Shown piece after piece: positions 5,709 through 7,736 of a stretch of DNA of 7,736 nt. The first letter of the stretch is position 1. Every line of letters starts with the position of its first letter. The DNA is from RGIG4608 sp045606265 (GTDB lineage Bacteria; Bacillota; Clostridia; Oscillospirales; CAG-272). A program made the position numbers and the translations under genes. The notes under the pieces were generated by a model. The model did no database searches. It saw nothing but the letters and a program-made list of their open reading frames with translations, and was not told where the DNA came from. Location: assembly GCA_045606265.1 (NCBI GenBank), contig JAZURO010000013.1:1-7736 (forward strand). Direction: 5' to 3'.

Positions 5709-6196
5709 ATCACATAATCCTCCCCAGTAATGGCTTTGTACCCATCCAGCAATCTTTGCCATTCTTCATCGGCGATACGGGACTTGCCGACGCCAAAACG
5801 ATGCTTTTCGTAAAGGTTAGCCATACAAACACGGATATATTCTTTGTTGTACCAATCGGGAAAAATGTTGCGTACAAGTCGAATAGAAACAATGTCCGCT
5901 CCATCAGAAAGAGAAAGTTTATAATCTTTTCCGACCTCATAATCGGCAAAATTCAAAAACTCCCAACAAATGTTGCGGTCTATGTTTTTGCCGTACCGCT
6001 TTCTGTATTCTTCATTGTACCGCAAGAAATAGCTTGTCAGGTGTACTTTGTCATACTCCATAACACGATTGATTAACAGATGGTTAGTTTTGCCTTTGTC
6101 CCGCCAATCGCGCATAATTGCAACCAGTTCCCTCAGCTGCCCTTTGAATTGTGCATCGGGCAGATAGGGCAATAATCTATAATGCCATAATCTCAT
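5705..6196 (-). CDS. Pyrimidine-dimer DNA glycosylase / endonuclease V-like protein
   Basis: This 163-aa protein opens MRLWHYRLLPYLP, the hallmark of the bacterial and phage family related to T4 endonuclease V (DenV), a glycosylase and AP-lyase that starts repair of UV dimers. Residues line up with DenV without a gap at the front: R22-E23-L24 here matches Arg22-Glu23-Leu24 of DenV, where Glu23 is catalytic. A later block, KVHLTSYFLRYNEEYRKR (50-67), resembles DenV HVTFFYDKLEFLRKR. Two DenV features are missing: position 2 is Arg, not the Thr whose amino group is the nucleophile, and position 16 is Gln, not His. It may use a free N-terminus differently or have another substrate. AAGGAGG lies 7 nt before the ATG. 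Confidence 0.75.
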   Translation of the reverse strand: MRLWHYRLLPYLPDAQFKGQLRELVAIMRDWRDKGKTNHLLINRVMEYDKVHLTSYFLRYNEEYRKRYGKNIDRNICWEFLNFADYEVGKDYKLSLSDGADIVSIRLVRNIFPDWYNKEYIRVCMANLYEKHRFGVGKSRIADEEWQRLLDGYKAITGEDYVI

Positions 6197-6217
6197 ATTA
6201 TTTCCTCCTTTATCTGT

Positions 6218-6236
6218 GGGCGGTTGTTAGCCGCCC
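6218..6236 (-). other. Intercistronic GC-rich hairpin
   Basis: A perfect GGGCGG / CCGCCC stem with a 7-nt loop starts directly after the TAA of the 95-aa gene. No T-tract follows on the minus strand (ACAGATAAAGG), so it is probably an mRNA-stabilising or partial-termination element rather than a full terminator. On the plus strand it is followed by TTAAATTT, also a poor terminator. Confidence 0.5.
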
Positions 6237-6524
6237 TTAAATTTCCAACATTTCAAGGTGTGCGCCCTCAAGTTCAAGCCGCCAAACCTCGCTCTTGTGA
6301 ATGCCGGCCTTTTCGACAAGCCAATAAGGAATGCTGATGTTATAGTTTCCGCACTCGTTGACTTCGCCAAAAATGCACTGGCTCACAGGAAACCACACAT
6401 ACTTTTCATGACCTCTGCCAAAATAGCCATTGTCAACTTCAAGATAAAAAGCCTTACCAGAAGCGGAAAAGTGGTTCTTGATAACGGATTCGGTGTGCCA
6501 ACCAGTAACATACAGCTTCTTCAT
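6237..6524 (-). CDS. Conserved small phage protein, 95 aa, unknown function
   Basis: The protein carries the pattern VWFPVSQ (about residues 43-49) followed by ISIPYWLVEKAGI (about 64-76). I associate this 'WxPxSQ ... IPxWL' arrangement with small phage proteins often encoded near replication genes; no function is established to my knowledge. It is beta-rich, with no membrane segment. The ATG at 6524 has AGGAGG about 9 nt upstream, whereas the longer in-frame extension would run through the promoter and is rejected. It is the first gene after the strong promoter at 6574-6602 and is followed by a GC-rich hairpin. Confidence 0.78.
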   Translation of the reverse strand: MKKLYVTGWHTESVIKNHFSASGKAFYLEVDNGYFGRGHEKYVWFPVSQCIFGEVNECGNYNISIPYWLVEKAGIHKSEVWRLELEGAHLEMLEI

Positions 6525-6573
6525 AATTAGTTGCCTCCTAATCAATATCAGGTGTTTGCCCCCCTGTGAGCAT

Positions 6574-6602
6574 ATATTACCACACCCATGCTTATTTGTC
6601 AA
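6574..6602 (-). promoter_or_regulatory. Strong sigma-A-type promoter with extended -10
   Basis: Perfect -35 TTGACA (6602-6597), a 17-nt spacer and -10 TAATAT (6579-6574) preceded by TG. It points leftward and should start the run of eight genes beginning with the 95-aa protein. The predicted start is near 6567, giving a leader of about 43 nt that includes a run of six G and the AGGAGG ribosome site. Confidence 0.8.
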
Positions 6603-6606
6603 CAAC

Positions 6607-6625
6607 TTTTTATAATTTTTTATAA
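6607..6625 (-). promoter_or_regulatory. Phased A/T-tract, UP-like element
   Basis: Two copies of TTATAAAAA (plus 6607-6615 and 6617-6625) repeat with a 10-bp period and end 5 bp before the -35. This is the position and composition of an RNA polymerase alpha-subunit UP element or a bend. The neighbouring gene ends at 6631, so the element is intergenic. Confidence 0.5.
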
Positions 6626-6630
6626 CTTTT

Positions 6631-6867
6631 TTATTTCACCATTTCGCACCCGCAGTTAGGACAATAATTTCTGTCCGTTCCTGCATCAACATAGTGCTTG
6701 CAACAATCGCATTGATACCGCCATTTGTCGATGGTGTTTATGGGTATCCATTTCGCAATTTTCTTTTTCACCCATTTCGTTCTATCTTTGAAGCCTTTGC
6801 AGGTCTTTCCCAAAATGGAAACATACTCGCATATCTCATAATGCAAGCATTGTTTACAATCAGCCAT
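6631..6867 (-). CDS. Small zinc-ribbon phage protein, 78 aa
   Basis: The protein begins MADCKQCLHYEICEY, with a first Cys cluster, and ends with a zinc-ribbon pattern CDCC ... YCPNCGCEMVK, the usual tail of small phage proteins that fold around one zinc. Between them lies a basic segment, WVKKKIAKWIPINTIDKW, with a WIP motif as in DUF551-type proteins. The function is unknown; nucleic-acid or protein contact is only a guess. The ATG at 6867 has AAGGAG 7 nt upstream. A longer in-frame version starting at 6906 would overlap the DUF551 gene and has no ribosome site. It starts two bases after the upstream stop. Confidence 0.78.
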   Translation of the reverse strand: MADCKQCLHYEICEYVSILGKTCKGFKDRTKWVKKKIAKWIPINTIDKWRYQCDCCKHYVDAGTDRNYCPNCGCEMVK

Positions 6868-6869
6868 AA

Positions 6870-7190
6870 TCATTCTCCTTTCGGCGGTTGGGGCAGGGGC
6901 ATCCATCTCACAACGGGATACGGCTCTTGGTATTCCTCATCTATCCACAAGTCGTTTTTACAGCAATAAGTCAGCACCGTAGATCGCTTTGCGCCCGCAA
7001 TCTGGACAATGTATTCGCCGTCACTTTTGGGCGGCTCGGCAGCAGGTATCCACTCCTGCACCGTCACGCCGTGGGCAATCAGGTGGTCGGCTATAACAGC
7101 AATAGTTCTATCTGAATATTGATCGTCAAATCTTTTTGAGCAGAGCTTGCTACCTTTCAGCAACTCCACCAACTTTTCCCTAACATCCAT
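6870..7190 (-). CDS. DUF551-domain phage protein
   Basis: The C-terminal half (about residues 46-104) shows the DUF551 pattern: EWIPAAEPPKSDGEYIVQI at the front and VVRWMPLPQPP at the end. The first 40 residues (REKLVELLKGSK ... IAVIADHLIAHGVTV) form a helical block that often precedes DUF551 in Firmicute phages. No enzymatic role is established for the domain. The ATG at 7190 is preceded by GAGGAGG that lies within the end of the upstream gene, so the two are probably coupled. Confidence 0.85.
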   Translation of the reverse strand: MDVREKLVELLKGSKLCSKRFDDQYSDRTIAVIADHLIAHGVTVQEWIPAAEPPKSDGEYIVQIAGAKRSTVLTYCCKNDLWIDEEYQEPYPVVRWMPLPQPPKGE

Positions 7191-7192
7191 TG

Positions 7193-7510
7193 TTATGCCT
7201 CCTCTGTAAACTTTCGTGTCAAGTCGGTCAGTTCAAGCCATTTCAGAATGAACTCGCACAAACCTTCTTGATAATCTTCCAAAAACCTTGTTCCAACACT
7301 TTCAAACTCCCAACAGGGTTCTTTGTCGTTCCACCAAATTTGTGCCACAGAATAACAGAAAGTGTCCTGCATCTTTTCTTCGCCTGTTCGTCCGTCAGTC
7401 ACCTTCATCGGCTTTTCTGTCTTATACCATTTGACAACATCAAACCTTTTTGGGTCTTTGTGGCCATCAAGAAAACAGATTGGTCTGATTTCAAAATCCT
7501 TAAATTTCAT
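7193..7510 (-). CDS. Small phage protein, 105 aa, unknown function
   Basis: I do not recognise this protein. It is rich in Trp, Phe and charged residues, with FEIRPICFLDG near the start, QIWWNDKEPCWEFESVG in the middle and a helical C-terminal stretch, LCEFILKWLELTDLTRKF. No membrane segment or signal peptide is visible. The ATG at 7510 is preceded by GGAGG about 12 nt away and by a second purine run, AAGGAAG, next to the start. Its last codons contain the ribosome site for the DUF551 gene, two bases downstream. Confidence 0.75.
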   Translation of the reverse strand: MKFKDFEIRPICFLDGHKDPKRFDVVKWYKTEKPMKVTDGRTGEEKMQDTFCYSVAQIWWNDKEPCWEFESVGTRFLEDYQEGLCEFILKWLELTDLTRKFTEEA

Positions 7511-7543
7511 TCTTCCTTTGCCTCCATTTCATTTTTTAGGGTG

Positions 7544-7563
7544 GGGATATTAAAGAATATCCC
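7544..7563 (-). other. Stem-loop at the end of the helicase gene
   Basis: A perfect 8-bp stem GGGATATT / AATATCCC with a 4-nt loop spans the final codons and stop of the upstream gene. No T-tract follows on either strand, so it is not a standard terminator. It may stabilise or process the mRNA between the helicase-like gene and the small genes downstream. Confidence 0.5.
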
Positions 7564-7736
7564 ACTCCAAATCATCGTATTTTTCGGCTGACTTGAAACA
7601 ACCATATTCCTTGACTTCGTTAGGATTTGCAGAAATCCGCTTTGACTTTTGGCTATAATATAACGGTATTGCATTGTCGCCCGTCATCAGCTTGCCGTTC
7701 ATTCTGTTTTTTGTAACCATCAAATAGCTGTTGCAT
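7550..7736 (-). CDS. C-terminal end of a probable replicative helicase, partial
   Basis: Only the last 61 residues are in the window; the frame is open to the right edge. The stretch YLMVTKNRMNGKL (from residue 4), then IPLYYSQKSKRI, resembles the end of the RecA-like core in DnaB/Twinkle-type phage helicases, where a KNR-x2-G motif is followed by a strand ending in a tyrosine and a basic residue. It ends in an acidic tail, DDLEWDIL. An in-frame ATG at 7720 has no ribosome site and lies within the conserved part, so it is not taken as a start. Another RecA-fold phage ATPase is possible. Confidence 0.5.
   Translation of the reverse strand, partial: CNSYLMVTKNRMNGKLMTGDNAIPLYYSQKSKRISANPNEVKEYGCFKSAEKYDDLEWDIL

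Noticed and set aside
6218..6236. Rho-independent terminator
   Set aside because: A good GC stem is present but no T-tract follows on the minus strand.
6525..6605. N-terminal extension of the 95-aa gene up to 6605
   Set aside because: It would run through the promoter and ribosome site; AGGAGG clearly favours the ATG at 6524.
1..7736. tRNA genes, CRISPR array, insertion sequence or attachment site
   Set aside because: None seen by eye on either strand: no cloverleaf, no spaced identical repeats, no transposase or integrase.

Overview
The window is a block of bacteriophage or prophage DNA, and every gene I can support lies on the minus strand, so transcription runs from base 7736 towards base 1. 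The signs are a PBSX-type large terminase, a small-terminase-like gene just upstream of it, many tiny tightly packed genes, ATGA/TGATG start-stop overlaps, strong GGAGG-type ribosome sites and sigma-A-type TTGACA/TATAAT promoters. The Shine-Dalgarno and promoter style, the 3D-domain protein and the family resemblances suggest a Gram-positive host, most likely Clostridia; this is inference. No integrase, repressor, structural gene, tRNA or CRISPR array is visible.

Layout in transcription order. (1) 7736-6631: the end of a probable replicative helicase, an unrecognised 105-aa protein, a DUF551-type protein and a small zinc-ribbon protein. (2) A strong promoter with an A/T-tract UP-like element (6574-6625) starts the next run: a 95-aa phage protein, a T4 endonuclease V-like pyrimidine-dimer glycosylase homologue, three small unrecognised genes, a membrane-anchored 3D-domain protein, a MazG-like NTP pyrophosphohydrolase and a 115-aa conserved phage protein (6524-3606). 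(3) 3605-3273, 333 bases without an intact gene, is dense with signals: a consensus promoter, a good ribosome site followed by a 20-codon stub that looks like the start of a ParB-like/DNA-methylase gene, a second consensus promoter, and about 100 nt of RNA with nested inverted repeats ending in a terminator-like hairpin. (4) A visibly AT-rich cassette of a NUMOD4-HNH endonuclease, a C5-cytosine DNA methyltransferase and a Cys-rich 78-aa protein, linked by start-stop overlaps (3272-1619). (5) The packaging genes: small-terminase-like protein, then large terminase running off the left edge (1585-1).

Working together, region 2 looks like phage nucleotide-pool and DNA-maintenance functions, and region 5 is the start of the late packaging module. 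Between them, the HNH/methyltransferase cassette appears to have replaced most of a ParB-like/methylase gene, leaving its promoter, ribosome site and first codons. The cassette has its own promoter and a structured leader that could terminate transcription before the HNH gene. That leader plus the coupled three-gene cassette is the most unusual part of the window.
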